DNA of 9,632 nucleotides from Chloroflexota bacterium (GTDB taxonomy: Bacteria > Chloroflexota > Dehalococcoidia > Bin125), in NCBI GenBank assembly GCA_026707335.1, contig JAPOXB010000204.1:1-9632 (forward strand), in the 5' to 3' direction. Made by a program: the position numbers and the translations under genes. The notes below the pieces were generated by a model. It saw only the letters and a program-made list of their open reading frames with translations, was not told the DNA's origin and searched no databases. Positions within the stretch are counted from its first letter, which is position 1; each line of letters starts with the position of its first letter. Of the stretch, positions 1-6,293 are shown in pieces.

Positions 1-1
1 G

Positions 2-121
2 GAGGAGGCGCGAGCGGCGGCGCAGGCGGCAGCGGAGGCCGAAGCGGCGGCCGCGGAGGAGGCGCGGGCGGCCGCCGAAGCGGCCGCCGAAGAGGCGCGG
101 GCAGCCGCGGAGGCGGCCGCG
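2..121 (+). repeat. In-frame 33-bp (11-residue) tandem repeats encoding EEARAAAEAAA
   Basis: Units at 2-34, 56-88 and 89-121 encode EEARAAAQAAA, EEARAAAEAAA and EEARAAAEAAA. A 7-residue EAEAAAA spacer lies at 35-55. Units 2 and 3 differ at five bases, all synonymous third positions. An 11-residue (hendecad) period with one 7-residue step fits a helical rod or coiled coil. The array probably continues to the left of the window. Confidence 0.8.
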
Positions 122-805
122 GCCGCGGAAGCGGACGGGAACGGTGACGAAGCCGGAACCGGGGAACCGGACCCGCCGGACCCGCCCCCCGACCCGGATC
201 CGCCCGGCCCGGTCGCCGCGATCGCCGAGGTGCTGCCGGACGACCTGCCGGCCGGCTTCGACGCCATCCCCTTCTACAACGACATCCCCGGACTGCTGCG
301 CGAATCCCCCGACGCGGGCCTCGCCGCGCTCGGCCAACGCGCGGCCGAGATTGGGGCGCCGAGCGGGCAAGGCTTCCACAACGGCGACACCGGCGAGTTC
401 ATCTTCGTCGTCACTCTCATGCTGGAATCGGCGGACGAAGCGCGCGCCGCCGTCGACTACATCGCCACGCGCGAGCCCATCCAGATCAAAGAGTTGGTCC
501 AACCCATTGACACGCTGTTCGAGAGCGAGCGCCGGCCCGACCCGCTGCTGGGCAGCAGGGCAATCCGCTACGCCCTGCGCTACGGCGAGGAGGAAGGGGG
601 ACAGCGCACGCTCGACATCCACACGGAGTTGGTCATCTTCGCCCAGGACGGGAGTCTGGTGTTCCTGCAGCGATCGGTGAACGTGACCGGCGGCGACCCC
701 GCCGGCGCCGAGGAGACGGACGTCGATCTGCTGGCGCTCGGGGCCGTGCTGGCGCAGCGCATCGGCGAGGCCGTCGCGGCGGGGACGCCGGCGAGCGACG
801 GCTAG
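2..805 (+). CDS. C-terminal part of an Ala/Glu-rich helical-repeat protein with unknown C-terminal domain (5' end outside window)
   Basis: The frame is open from the first full codon at 2 to the TAG at 803-805, giving 267 visible residues; the start lies upstream. Visible residues 1-45 are almost only Glu, Ala and Arg in 11-residue repeats, which suggests a long helix or coiled coil. Residues about 57-72 are a Pro/Asp linker. Residues about 77-267 form a soluble domain with alternating hydrophobic strands, such as FIFVVTLMLES and TELVIFAQDGSLVFLQRS, and a final helix. That layout recalls extracytoplasmic lipoprotein or sensor-type domains, but I recognise no family. A GTG at 230 could start a shorter protein, but the repeat codons upstream are in frame and show third-position-only changes, so I treat it as internal. 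The gene converges on the subtilase with 18 bp between them. The N-terminus, and hence any signal peptide or kinase domain, cannot be seen. Confidence 0.8.
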   Translation, partial: EEARAAAQAAAEAEAAAAEEARAAAEAAAEEARAAAEAAAAAEADGNGDEAGTGEPDPPDPPPDPDPPGPVAAIAEVLPDDLPAGFDAIPFYNDIPGLLRESPDAGLAALGQRAAEIGAPSGQGFHNGDTGEFIFVVTLMLESADEARAAVDYIATREPIQIKELVQPIDTLFESERRPDPLLGSRAIRYALRYGEEEGGQRTLDIHTELVIFAQDGSLVFLQRSVNVTGGDPAGAEETDVDLLALGAVLAQRIGEAVAAGTPASDG

Positions 806-814
806 GCGCGGCGC

Positions 815-837
815 GGCCGGGGCTCAGGAGCCGGGCC
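815..837. terminator. Imperfect hairpin between convergent stop codons, possible bidirectional terminator
   Basis: GGCTC at 821-825 pairs with GAGCC at 828-832, and GGCC at 815-818 can pair with GGCC at 834-837 across a small internal loop. It overlaps the end of the subtilase gene and follows the first gene's stop by 9 nt. There is no T tract on either strand, so a classical intrinsic terminator is not supported; the position between convergent genes is the main argument. Confidence 0.25.
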
Positions 838-2770
838 AGACCAGTTCTCCGTCCTCCACGAACAGCCACACGGGAGCTAAGTGGCGGAGCGCACGCACCG
901 CGTCCCGATCCGGCGCCACCCGCGTGAAGGCCCCCAGGCCGCCCGACGACCGCTCCCACAAGAAGGCCTTGGCCCGGCCGTCCAAGAGCGCCGGCAGGTC
1001 GACCGCCGCGCCCGTCTCGCCGGCCCAGGCGACGAGATGCCAGCCGGCCGCCAGCGTCCGCGTCGGGATGGGCGACCGGCGCTGGAGCCAGACGGCGGGC
1101 TCGGATCCGCCGAGGAAGACCCACAGCGCGTCGCCGGCGGCGATCCGATCGACCTGGGAGCGCGCGTCTCCGGGGACGGCCACCTGCCAGCCCCGCCCGT
1201 CCCAGGCGAAGACCCGCTCGGCGGCGGGCGGCAGATCGGCGAGCACGGCGGCGCCCGGCCCCGTCGCGCCCGCCCAGGCGACCAGGTTCCAGCCCGGCGC
1301 GAGCGGCACGAGCCGGGGCAGCGCGAAGGTCGCCGGGCCCGCGGCGGCGGAGGCCCGCTCCGCGCCGTCCGCCTCGCTCACAACCGCCCAAGCCGTGATC
1401 GTCAGCGAGGCGAGGCGCTCGGGCGCCGCCGCCGCCGGCAGGCCGATGCGGAAGCGGCCCTCGGCATCGGTCGGGGCCGACGCCCGCGCCTCGCCCGGCG
1501 AGACCAGCAGGTCGATCCGGCTGCCCGGCCGCGCCAGCCCCCGCACGATGAAGTCCCCCTCCGGCGCCTCCAGATCGATGCCGTGCAGCAGGGGGGCGCC
1601 GGGCGGCGCGCGGCGCAGACGCTCGATGGCGGCACCGACGTTCAGCCGTCCGGCCCCGTCCCAGCCGGGCTCGGCGCCGTCCGGCAGCGGCGTGGCGGTT
1701 TCGGACAGCAGCCGCAGCACCGCCGCCCGGTCGAGACCCGGCTCCAGGCTGAGCGCCAGCGCCACCGCGCCCGTCACAAATGGCGCCGAGTAGGAGCTGC
1801 CCGTCGCCCAGGCGAAGCCGGGCTCGGCGGATTCGGCCAGCACGTCCGTCGTGAGGATCGCCGATCCCGGCGCGACCAGGTCCACGCCCGGCCAGCGGGG
1901 CGAGAACGGCGCCCGCGCATCGGCCTCGTCGCCGGACCCGTGCGACCCGACCCCGATGACCTCGGGCATCGCGGCCGGGAAGGCCACCAGGCCGCCGTCG
2001 TTGCCGCCGGCCGCCACCATGATCACGCCCGCCGCCGCGGCGGCCCGGACGGCGGCTTTCGCCGACTCCGGCAGCAGCGTCGCGACGAGGCTGATGTTCA
2101 CGATGTCGGCCCCGTTGGCCGTCGCGTACTCCAGACCCCGCACGAACGAGGAGTAGAAGCCGCTGCCCTCGGGATCGGTCACGCGCACGGGCATGATGCG
2201 CACGCGCCAGGCCATCCCCGCCACGCCCTGCGCGTCGTCGCCGCGCGCCGCGATGATCCCCGCGACCCGCGTCCCGTGGCCGACGGCGGAGTCGGCGGCG
2301 CCGTTCTCGTCCTGATCGATCCCGTCGCCGGCGGCCGGGTCGCCCGCGAAAACGTTGGGGTTGTTGTCCTCCGTCGGCGACCCGTCGCCGCCGGGGAAGT
2401 CGCCCACGAAGTCGTAGCCGTGCACGTCGTCGACGTAGCCGTTGCCGTCGTCGTCGACGCCGTTGCCGGGGATCTCGCCGGGGTTCGTCCAGATGTTGGC
2501 GGCCAGGTCGGGGTGGTCAAGGTCGACGCCGCCGTCGAGCACCGCCACGACGACCTCCCGGCTGCCCGTCGTGATCGCCCTGGCGTCCGGGGCACCCAGC
2601 AGGTTCCAGGTCGGCGCTTGCTCGCCGTAGCGGGCGTCGCTGGGCACCAGTTGCGACGCGTCCAGGGCGAGGCCGCCCGTCGTCAGCGCGGCGGCGGCGG
2701 CCAGAACGGCCAGCGCCAGCGGACGGATCCGGCGGCGCGCAGGCGGTGCAAACCGGGCGGCGATCGGCAT
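824..2770 (-). CDS. Secreted subtilisin-like (S8) serine protease with two C-terminal GW-x-LVAW modules
   Basis: 648 residues. Residues 1-38 form an Arg-rich start followed by an Ala/Leu hydrophobic stretch, as in a Sec signal peptide. The catalytic domain spans about 50-390: Asp79 in VAVLDGGVD, His165 in GHGTRVAG, the oxyanion Asn257 in AAGGNDGG, and Ser326 in ATGSSYSAPF. Asp/Asn/Gly-rich loops at 100-115 and 147-160 resemble calcium-binding insertions of other subtilases. Only about 15-30 residues separate the signal peptide from the mature-type QAPTWNLLGA start, so there is no room for a normal I9 prodomain. Residues about 395-480 look like an Ig-like/carboxypeptidase-regulatory domain, followed by the two modules at about 487-562 and 570-648. 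No sortase or membrane anchor is visible at the C-terminus. The ATG lies 6 nt from a TAGACT hexamer, and no Shine-Dalgarno is seen. It probably degrades extracellular or envelope protein; the substrate is unknown. Confidence 0.93.
   Translation of the reverse strand: MPIAARFAPPARRRIRPLALAVLAAAAALTTGGLALDASQLVPSDARYGEQAPTWNLLGAPDARAITTGSREVVVAVLDGGVDLDHPDLAANIWTNPGEIPGNGVDDDGNGYVDDVHGYDFVGDFPGGDGSPTEDNNPNVFAGDPAAGDGIDQDENGAADSAVGHGTRVAGIIAARGDDAQGVAGMAWRVRIMPVRVTDPEGSGFYSSFVRGLEYATANGADIVNISLVATLLPESAKAAVRAAAAAGVIMVAAGGNDGGLVAFPAAMPEVIGVGSHGSGDEADARAPFSPRWPGVDLVAPGSAILTTDVLAESAEPGFAWATGSSYSAPFVTGAVALALSLEPGLDRAAVLRLLSETATPLPDGAEPGWDGAGRLNVGAAIERLRRAPPGAPLLHGIDLEAPEGDFIVRGLARPGSRIDLLVSPGEARASAPTDAEGRFRIGLPAAAAPERLASLTITAWAVVSEADGAERASAAAGPATFALPRLVPLAPGWNLVAWAGATGPGAAVLADLPPAAERVFAWDGRGWQVAVPGDARSQVDRIAAGDALWVFLGGSEPAVWLQRRSPIPTRTLAAGWHLVAWAGETGAAVDLPALLDGRAKAFLWERSSGGLGAFTRVAPDRDAVRALRHLAPVWLFVEDGELVWPGS
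827..1312 (-). repeat. Two tandem protein modules of about 75 residues with APGWNLVAWAG / AAGWHLVAWAG
   Basis: Subtilase residues 487-562 and 570-648 share the order: L-x-x-G-W-(N/H)-L-V-A-W-A-G, a Leu/Pro stretch, a F-x-W element (VFAWDG and AFLWER), then a hydrophobic L-W-V-F or V-W-L-F strand. They look like an internal duplication. From memory, modules of this kind recur at the C-termini of secreted Chloroflexota proteins. Their function (cell-surface attachment or binding) is unknown. Confidence 0.7.
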
Positions 2771-2782
2771 ACGCGCAGTCTA
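2771..2782 (-). promoter_or_regulatory. Leaderless-type -10 element (TAGACT) of the subtilase gene
   Basis: On the minus strand TAGACT (2782-2777) is followed by the six bases GCGCGT and then the ATG. With the usual -10 spacing the transcript would begin at the A of the start codon. No Shine-Dalgarno lies upstream of the ATG, and no recognisable -35 is present. The hexamer fits TAnnnT. Confidence 0.5.
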
Positions 2783-2809
2783 CGAAGCACCAGACGCGGC
2801 CGCCGGACC

Positions 2810-2822
2810 TAGACTACGCGGA
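2810..2822 (+). promoter_or_regulatory. Leaderless-type -10 element (TAGACT) of the PAP2-like gene
   Basis: TAGACT at 2810-2815 is followed by seven bases (ACGCGGA) and then the ATG at 2823. It is the same hexamer, with a similar CGCG after it, as in the divergent promoter at 2777-2782. No Shine-Dalgarno is seen and no -35 consensus is present. Confidence 0.5.
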
Positions 2823-3932
2823 ATGGACACGACGGCCGGACACGAGGAGTGCGCCGCGGCGAGAGCGGCGCAGGCGCCGCACTGGCGGGCCGCGCTGCGC
2901 GCGGAGTGGAGTCGCCCCCGTTGCCGCCGCGACGCCGTGCGCCTGCTCGCCTGGGTCTACCTGGTGGTGGCGCTGACGATCCCGATCATCCGCATCACCT
3001 CGTCGTTCCCGCCGTTGGCGCTGCCCTTCGCGCTGGTCCCGGCGCTGGCCGTGATCCTCTGGGTCGCCCCACGGCAAGACCACTTCCGCACTTGGCTGTT
3101 CTACGCCGTGGGCATGATCTTCTTCACCCAACTGCGCGACGCGGCCGACGAGACCCTGATCCCGGCCAGCACCGGCTACGTGCTGCACTGGGAACTGTGG
3201 ATGTTCGCCGGCACGACCCCGTCGGCCTGGCTGCAGGAGCACCTGGGGGGCGCGAGCGGCGACCCCGGCGCGCTGGCCTACCTGTCGACCTTTCTGCACT
3301 GGAGCTGGTTCGTCTTCCCCCACCTCACGGTCATCGCGACCTACCTGTGGGCGCGGCCGATGTTCTTCCGGGTCGCGGCGATCATGCTGGGCGTCTTCTA
3401 CACCGGCGTCGCGATGTACTACCTGATCCCCACGGTGCCGCCCTGGCTGGCGGTCGAGGAGGGCGACACCACGGGCATCGTCCGGATCATGCGGGACGTG
3501 GGACCGCGGGTATTCGGTCAGGCGCTGTGGGACGATCTCTACACGCTGGCGGCGGAGGCCAACCCGCGCGCCGCCATGCCGTCGCTGCACTTCGCCGCCG
3601 CATTCCAGATCTTCCTGATCGCGCTGATCCTGCGGCGGGGGCGTTTGGTCTGGGCGGGTGTGGTCTATAGCGTCGGCCTGGGCTTCGCGCTGGTCTACCT
3701 GGGCGAGCACTACGTCGCCGACCTCATCGTGGGCGGGCTGGCGGCGCTGGTGTCGTGCTTCATCGTGGAGCGGATCGTGCGCGGCCCGGGCCTGCGCTGG
3801 TCCGCGCGACGCCGCTGGCGCCTGCGGGCGCCGCCCCGGCGCTGGCGGCGATCGGGCCTGCGGCTGGCCCGGCAGGCGTGGGACTCGCTGCGCAGCGGAC
3901 CGATCCGGGCGCCGGCGCGCGAAGGCCCGTGA
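2823..3932 (+). CDS. PAP2-superfamily (PAP2_3, AUR1/inositolphosphotransferase-like) integral membrane protein
   Basis: 369 residues with about six hydrophobic segments, among them about 41-60, 64-82, 92-102, 163-175, 184-203, 257-270 and 277-315. The catalytic signature of the PAP2/AUR1-like group is clear: A-M-P-S-L-H at 251-256 (His256) and L-G-E-H-Y-V-A-D at 293-300 (His296, Asp300). These residues normally carry out phosphate transfer or hydrolysis on a lipid head group through a phosphohistidine. The first PAP2 motif (KxxxxxxRP) is not obvious, as is usual for PAP2_3. The C-terminal tail (about 320-369) is rich in Arg and Trp and is probably cytoplasmic. The stop (TGA, 3930-3932) overlaps the next ATG by one base, so the two are likely translated from one message. 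The role could be phosphatase or phosphotransferase; the substrate cannot be read from the sequence. Confidence 0.87.
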   Translation: MDTTAGHEECAAARAAQAPHWRAALRAEWSRPRCRRDAVRLLAWVYLVVALTIPIIRITSSFPPLALPFALVPALAVILWVAPRQDHFRTWLFYAVGMIFFTQLRDAADETLIPASTGYVLHWELWMFAGTTPSAWLQEHLGGASGDPGALAYLSTFLHWSWFVFPHLTVIATYLWARPMFFRVAAIMLGVFYTGVAMYYLIPTVPPWLAVEEGDTTGIVRIMRDVGPRVFGQALWDDLYTLAAEANPRAAMPSLHFAAAFQIFLIALILRRGRLVWAGVVYSVGLGFALVYLGEHYVADLIVGGLAALVSCFIVERIVRGPGLRWSARRRWRLRAPPRRWRRSGLRLARQAWDSLRSGPIRAPAREGP

Positions 3933-4987
3933 TGCGACGCCCCTCGGCCGTCCGGTCGCATCTGACCGCCGGGCCGGCGCGGACTCTGCTGGGGCTGGGC
4001 GTCAGCGCGATCTTCGTCTTCCTCTTCCTGCGCGATACCGACTTCGGCGCGGTCAGCGACGCCTTCACGAGCGCCGACGTGGAACTGATCCTGATCGCGA
4101 TGGCGGTGTTCTTCGGCGGCGTCTGGTTCCGCGCCGTGCGCTGGCACATCCTGCTGCGCCCGATCGCCGACGCCTCCCCTCAGCGCCTGTTCCCGATCAT
4201 GGCCGTGGGCTACGCCGGCAACAACATCCTGCCCCTGCGCGGCGGGGAGATCGTGCGGGCGCACACGCTGTACCGGCAGTTCGGCGTCCGCCACACGGCC
4301 GGCCTGGCCAACGTCTTCGTGGAGCGCGTGCTCGACGGCGTCATGCTGACCCTCTTCCTCGTGCTGGGGGTGGTGGCCGGCTGGGTCGGGCTCGGCGGCA
4401 TGGCCCCCGCCGGCGACGTCCTGACCGCGACGATGGCCTTCCTGATCTTCGGCGTCACCGTCACGGTGGTGGCGCTGTACGTGATCGCGCGGCATCCCGA
4501 GCGCGCCCAGGCGATCATCGTGCGCCTGCTGCGGCGCATCCCCGTCCTGCGGCGGCACGACGGCGCCTGGGTGGCGGGCCTGATCGACGGCGTGCGGCCG
4601 GCGGGCGACCCGGCCCTGCTGACGGCGGCGTTCTTCGCGAGCGCGGCGGCCTGGGGCATGGAAGCGCTGATGTACTTCCTCGTCGGCGAGGCGTTCGACC
4701 TCGACTTGCCCCTGCCCGTCTACCTGCTGGTGGCGGCGGCGGCGAACGTGATCATCAGCGCCCCCTCGACGAGCGGCGGCGTGGGCCCGTTCGAGTGGGC
4801 GGCGAAGGAGGTCGTGCTGATCTACCTCGTGGCGGCGCACGCGCAGGAGAGCGCCATCGCCTACGCGGCCTCGCTGCACGGGCTGGTCCTGGTTCCCATC
4901 ACGCTGGTGGGGCTGGCGTTCCTCTGGTACTACCACGTGCCGGTGCGCCGCCTGCTGCGCGGCGCGGCCCCGGACGAGGAGGCCTAG
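3932..4987 (+). CDS. LPG-synthase-TM / UPF0104 family integral membrane protein
   Basis: 351 residues, polytopic, with hydrophobic segments at about 18-34, 51-65, 136-154, 165-186, 228-250, 262-277, 294-312 and 317-333. Family motifs of the lysylphosphatidylglycerol-synthase transmembrane region (PF03706) are present: G-Y-A-G-N-N-I-L-P-L-R-G-G-E at 93-106, E-R-V-L-D-G at 131-136, and P-S-T-S-G-G-V-G-P-F-E at 278-288. Family members act as lipid flippases fused to aminoacyltransferases (MprF) or stand alone beside lipid and glycan synthesis genes. This one is stand-alone, with no aminoacyltransferase domain. I chose the ATG at 3932 because it overlaps the upstream stop as TGATG; an in-frame start at 3755 would run deep into the preceding gene. 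The pairing with a PAP2-like enzyme suggests handling of a lipid or lipid-linked intermediate. Confidence 0.88.
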   Translation: MRRPSAVRSHLTAGPARTLLGLGVSAIFVFLFLRDTDFGAVSDAFTSADVELILIAMAVFFGGVWFRAVRWHILLRPIADASPQRLFPIMAVGYAGNNILPLRGGEIVRAHTLYRQFGVRHTAGLANVFVERVLDGVMLTLFLVLGVVAGWVGLGGMAPAGDVLTATMAFLIFGVTVTVVALYVIARHPERAQAIIVRLLRRIPVLRRHDGAWVAGLIDGVRPAGDPALLTAAFFASAAAWGMEALMYFLVGEAFDLDLPLPVYLLVAAAANVIISAPSTSGGVGPFEWAAKEVVLIYLVAAHAQESAIAYAASLHGLVLVPITLVGLAFLWYYHVPVRRLLRGAAPDEEA

Positions 4988-5343
4988 CGGGGCATGAACT
5001 CCAGGATCTGGACGTAGTTGCCGTCGGGGTCGGTCATGGTGGCGACGAGGCCGCCCCAGGGCTCCGCCTGCGGCTCCCGCACGAAGGCGACGCCCTGCGC
5101 GCGGAGGCGGCGCCACTCGGCCCGGACGTCGTCGACGAAGAGGTTGAGCTGCATGCGGGCCGGGTCGCCGTTGGGGCCGTGGATGCCGGAGTGATCGAGG
5201 ATGCGGATGTACGACCCGGCGACCTCGAAGACGGGATCGTGCGACCGCGTTCGCCGGGGCAGGCCCAGCACGTCGCCGTAGAAGCGAGCCAGCGCCGCGG
5301 GCTGGTTGGTGCCGATCATGAGGGTCAGTTCGTGGACGCGCAT
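4984..5343 (-). CDS. VOC-superfamily (glyoxalase/bleomycin resistance/dioxygenase) protein
   Basis: 119 residues, the usual length for a single VOC domain. It opens with a beta strand (HELTLMI), then FYGDVLGLP at 21-29, a second half starting M-Q-L-N-L-F-V-D-D at 64-72, and ends with D-P-D-G-N-Y-V-Q-I-L-E at 105-115. By alignment to typical members the metal-ligand positions would be about Glu5, Gln65 and Glu115, so metal binding is possible; the substrate is unknown. The ATG at 5343 lies 43 bp after the hydrolase stop and probably belongs to the same transcript; a GGAAGGG about 12 nt upstream is a poor ribosome site. The stop TAG is the complement of the UPF0104 stop within one CTAG, so the two genes overlap tail to tail by 4 bp. 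Confidence 0.88.
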   Translation of the reverse strand: MRVHELTLMIGTNQPAALARFYGDVLGLPRRTRSHDPVFEVAGSYIRILDHSGIHGPNGDPARMQLNLFVDDVRAEWRRLRAQGVAFVREPQAEPWGGLVATMTDPDGNYVQILEFMPR

Positions 5344-5367
5344 CGCTTGGCGGGGCCCTTCCGTGTG

Positions 5368-5384
5368 CGCCGGCCGCGCCGGCG
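5368..5384. other. 7-bp GC hairpin between the hydrolase and VOC genes
   Basis: CGCCGGC at 5368-5374 and GCCGGCG at 5378-5384 are perfect inverted repeats with a CGC loop, just after the hydrolase stop on the minus strand. There is no T tract, so partial termination, RNA stabilisation or no function are all possible. Confidence 0.35.
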
Positions 5385-5386
5385 GC

Positions 5387-6217
5387 TCAGAGCGAATCGA
5401 GGAACTCCAGCACGGCCGCGTTGACCGGTCCGGCCGCCTCCATCACGAGGCCGTGGCCGGCGTCGGGCAGCACGCGGAGTTGGGCTCCGGTGATGTGCTC
5501 GGCCAGCAGCGCGGCGTTGCCGGCGGGAACCATGCGGTCGCGGGCGCCGTGCAGGATCAACGTGGGCACGCGCAGCGACTTGAGGCCGGGCAGGGGGTCG
5601 TAGGCGGCGACCGACTGCAGCGGCCCCAGCGTCGCGATGAGCGGGGCGGTGTTGGCCTCGCGCTTGGCGATGGCGCGCTGCAGCACCTCGGGATGGCGGC
5701 GCGGGTAGTCGCCGGCGAAGACGATCTCCTGCGCGGCGGCGGCGGCCTCGACGACGGGCAGGGCCGAGGCGCGGAACATCTCCGTCTGCGTCTCCGGCGG
5801 CATGGGCGGGCCGGCGGGGCCGGCGCCGGTCGCGGCGAGGATCAGGGCGCGCACGGCGGCCGGCGCGCGCAGGGCGGCGGCGATGGCGACGGAGCCGCCC
5901 AGCGAGTTGCCGAACAGCACGCAGGGGGCGGCCTGGAGCGCGCCGATGAGCGCGATGGCGTCGTCGGCCAGCTGCTCGATGGTGTAGCCGTCGGGCGGGC
6001 CGTCGGACGCGCCCACGCCGCGCTGGTCGAAGCGGATCACGCGCCGCCGGGGAGCGAAGGCGGCCATCTGCGCGTCCCACTGATCCATGTCCATCGCGCC
6101 GCCGGCGACCAGCAGGACGGCCTCGCCCGATCCGCGCTCCTCGCAGGCCAGCCGCACCTCGCCCGCGGCCACGAGGGCCGGGGCCGGCGACGCGGGTGTG
6201 CTGGGCGGATCGGCCAT
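5387..6217 (-). CDS. Alpha/beta hydrolase
   Basis: 276 residues, normal for a single-domain alpha/beta hydrolase. The nucleophile elbow is G-N-S-L-G-G (Ser105), the acid is Asp227 in I-L-H-G-A-R-D, and the base is His255 in D-A-G-H-G. R-F-D-Q-R-G-V-G-A-S-D at 62-72 is the typical strand-4 region. A cap of about 80 residues (134-212) lies between Ser and Asp. The family includes esterases, C-C hydrolases, dehalogenases and haloperoxidases; the substrate cannot be assigned. The oxyanion strand reads V-A-G-G instead of the common H-G-x-P. The first ~12 residues are Pro/Ala-rich, so the true start could be slightly downstream, but AGGA at 6224-6227 (minus) lies 6 nt before the ATG and supports it. 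It lies 76 bp downstream of thyX on the same strand. Confidence 0.9.
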   Translation of the reverse strand: MADPPSTPASPAPALVAAGEVRLACEERGSGEAVLLVAGGAMDMDQWDAQMAAFAPRRRVIRFDQRGVGASDGPPDGYTIEQLADDAIALIGALQAAPCVLFGNSLGGSVAIAAALRAPAAVRALILAATGAGPAGPPMPPETQTEMFRASALPVVEAAAAAQEIVFAGDYPRRHPEVLQRAIAKREANTAPLIATLGPLQSVAAYDPLPGLKSLRVPTLILHGARDRMVPAGNAALLAEHITGAQLRVLPDAGHGLVMEAAGPVNAAVLEFLDSL

Positions 6218-6227
6218 GGGCGTTCCT
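6218..6227 (-). promoter_or_regulatory. Shine-Dalgarno of the alpha/beta hydrolase
   Basis: AGGA on the minus strand (6227-6224) is followed by six bases and the ATG at 6217. It fixes the start and shows that internal genes here use ribosome sites, while the promoter-proximal genes at 2770 and 2823 do not. Confidence 0.5.
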
Positions 6228-6293
6228 GACGTGGCGCCGCGCGCGTCCGGGCGCGGACGGCGGCGCCGGACGGAATCATCGCAGGCGCGGCGC

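Noticed and set aside
2..121. CRISPR or minisatellite array in noncoding DNA
   Set aside because: The repeats are in frame with the downstream gene and vary only at synonymous positions or by E to Q, so they are protein repeats.
881..2812. 643-codon plus-strand frame opposite the subtilase
   Set aside because: It is rich in Arg, Gly, Pro and Ala without domain or membrane pattern, while the minus strand has a complete protease triad. Long antisense frames are expected at this GC content.
3755..3931. Upstream in-frame start of the UPF0104 gene
   Set aside because: It would overlap the PAP2 gene by nearly 180 bp and lacks membrane-protein character; the TGATG overlap at 3930-3934 explains the start better.
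3710..5116. 468-codon minus-strand frame
   Set aside because: It is antisense to the membrane protein genes and is rich in His, Arg, Gln and Asp, typical of the reverse complement of GC-rich coding DNA.
3658..5424. 588-codon plus-strand frame across the PAP2, UPF0104 and VOC genes
   Set aside because: It overlaps three well-supported genes in another frame or strand and has Arg/Ala/Gly-rich composition.
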